Assembly: GCA_049615605.1 (NCBI GenBank) | Contig: JBMZFW010000053.1 | Coordinates: forward strand, 1 to 6,762 | Source of the DNA: JAQWUY01 sp049615605 | Lineage (GTDB): Bacteria; Pseudomonadota; Alphaproteobacteria; JAQWUY01 | Direction: 5' to 3' | Length of the DNA: 6,762 bases | In this document: positions 5,784 through 6,762 of the stretch, piece after piece | How the letters are laid out: each line of letters begins with the position of its first letter | Numbering within the stretch: position 1 is the stretch's first letter | Notes under the pieces: generated by a model | Told to the model about the DNA's origin: nothing | Database searches by the model: none | The model's input: only the letters and a program-made list of their open reading frames with translations | Translations under genes and position numbers: made by a program

Positions 5784-6713
5784 ATGAAAAAAGTATTATT
5801 AACTACATCTGCGTTAGCATTCGCAGGTTCTGCATTTGCAGCTGACGTTTCTGGTTATGTTATATCTGCTTACAAAAAAGCTGATTCTAAAAAATCTCTT
5901 TACAACGAAACTGAAGTTTACTTCTCAGGTTCTAAAACTGCTTCAAACGGTTTAACTTTTGGTGCTACTTACACTATTGGTTTCTCTGGTTCTGAAGCTT
6001 CTGTACAAGGTAAGGCTTCTAAAACTGAATATACAGCACCTGCTGCTAAAGGTTATGTAACATCTGTTACTGAAACTGCTGGTTCTTCTTCACAGTTCGC
6101 TAACGTAAACGCTTTCGTTTCTGGTTCATTCGGTAAAGTTGCAATGGGTAAACATGCTACTGCAACACGCGCTATCGGTGGTACTTCATTAGCTGTTGGT
6201 ACTGGTATTGACGGTTCTGTAACTGCTGTAGTAACTCGTGAAAACACTACTAAAGGTGTTACTTACACTTCTCCAAAATTCAATGGTGTACAAGCTGCTT
6301 ACACTAAAGAATTAGAAGAAAACGGTGCTAAAGCTTGGGCTATTAACTGGTCTGGTAAAGCTTCTGGTGTTGGCGTAGCTGTTGCTTACGGTAAGCACAC
6401 TGCTGCTGGTGCTGGTAAAGTTGCTGACACAGCTTGGGGTGTTAAAGTATCTAAAGGTGCTTTCGCTGCTTCTTACGTTAGAGGTAAAGAAGGCGCAAAC
6501 TCTAACAACAAATCTACACAAATTGGTGTAGCTTACACTGCTGGTAAAGTATCTGTTGGTTACTCTCAAGAAAAAGTTAAAGGTACAGCTGAACAAAAGA
6601 ACTCTGTAATCCAGGCTTCTTACGCTGTAGCTTCTGGCTTAAAAGTATTTGCTGAACGTCAAAAGTCTGGCGATACTAAAACTACTTTAATCGGTACAAA
6701 CATCTCATTCTAA
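5784..6713 (+). CDS. Outer-membrane porin (Gram-negative porin family), intact
   Basis: The 309-residue product starts with a classic signal peptide, MKKVLLTTSALAFAGSAFA, cleaved before ADVSGY, and ends in TNISF with the C-terminal Phe of outer-membrane barrels. The mature chain alternates short hydrophobic strands with Gly/Ser/Thr/Lys-rich turns and has no cysteine, as expected for a diffusion porin moving small solutes across the outer membrane. ATG at 5784 is preceded by AAGGA with an 8-base spacer. Codon use is narrow, with GGT, GCT, TCT, GTT, AAA and GAA dominating, unlike ubiD or the ligase. This suggests very high expression as a major surface protein. It is a paralogue of the broken porin at 2214-3432, most clearly at the mature N-terminus and around GKVAMGKHATA. 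Substrate and ion selectivity cannot be read from the sequence. The 49 bases after the stop hold only a weak hairpin. Confidence 0.93.
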   Translation: MKKVLLTTSALAFAGSAFAADVSGYVISAYKKADSKKSLYNETEVYFSGSKTASNGLTFGATYTIGFSGSEASVQGKASKTEYTAPAAKGYVTSVTETAGSSSQFANVNAFVSGSFGKVAMGKHATATRAIGGTSLAVGTGIDGSVTAVVTRENTTKGVTYTSPKFNGVQAAYTKELEENGAKAWAINWSGKASGVGVAVAYGKHTAAGAGKVADTAWGVKVSKGAFAASYVRGKEGANSNNKSTQIGVAYTAGKVSVGYSQEKVKGTAEQKNSVIQASYAVASGLKVFAERQKSGDTKTTLIGTNISF

Positions 6714-6762
6714 TTTGAATGTAGTTTGACTGATAAAACAGTTAAGTTAAGGGCGGGATTTA

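Noticed and set aside
6053..6596. Minus-strand open frames antisense to the intact porin
   Set aside because: The narrow codon use of the porin removes antisense stops, so open antisense frames are expected; they have no family features.
6725..6746. Hairpin after the intact porin as a transcription terminator
   Set aside because: The stem has about 7 pairs including wobbles and is not followed by a T-tract; the true terminator may lie beyond the right edge.

Overview
The window looks like chromosomal DNA of a low-GC Gram-negative bacterium, most likely an alphaproteobacterium. This is inferred from three things: a prephenate dehydratase domain with the alphaproteobacterial form of its motifs, a close UbiD homologue, and two small Ala/Gly/Ser-rich outer-membrane porins with typical signal peptides and a C-terminal Phe. 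The genus cannot be named from sequence alone.

Layout, left to right. Positions 1-581 (minus strand, running off the left edge) encode an unusual fusion of an XRE-type helix-turn-helix domain to a prephenate dehydratase domain. Positions 647-2164 (minus) encode UbiD, the prenyl-FMN-dependent decarboxylase of ubiquinone synthesis. Positions 2214-3432 (minus) hold a porin gene broken by two single-base frame changes, one at the very start of the signal peptide and one about 80 codons in. Positions 3530-5491 (minus) encode a 653-residue polytopic membrane protein of the O-antigen ligase / Wzy / PglL-type oligosaccharyltransferase superfamily. Positions 5784-6713 (plus) encode an intact paralogous porin, divergently oriented.

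The broken porin, ubiD and the HTH-dehydratase gene lie head to tail on the minus strand, 49 and 65 bases apart, with no convincing terminator between them, so they may be co-transcribed. UbiD and prephenate dehydratase both act downstream of chorismate, on the branches to ubiquinone and to phenylalanine. The ligase gene is followed by a weak A/T-rich terminator-like hairpin and shares a 292-base divergent promoter region with the intact porin. That region holds a good sigma70-like promoter and a roughly 140-base leader with three consecutive hairpins and a competing alternative pairing.

The most interesting items are the DNA-binding-domain/prephenate dehydratase fusion with a palindrome just upstream of its gene, the structured porin leader, and the doubly frameshifted porin beside an intact copy. 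No tRNA, rRNA, CRISPR array, insertion sequence or phage gene is seen.
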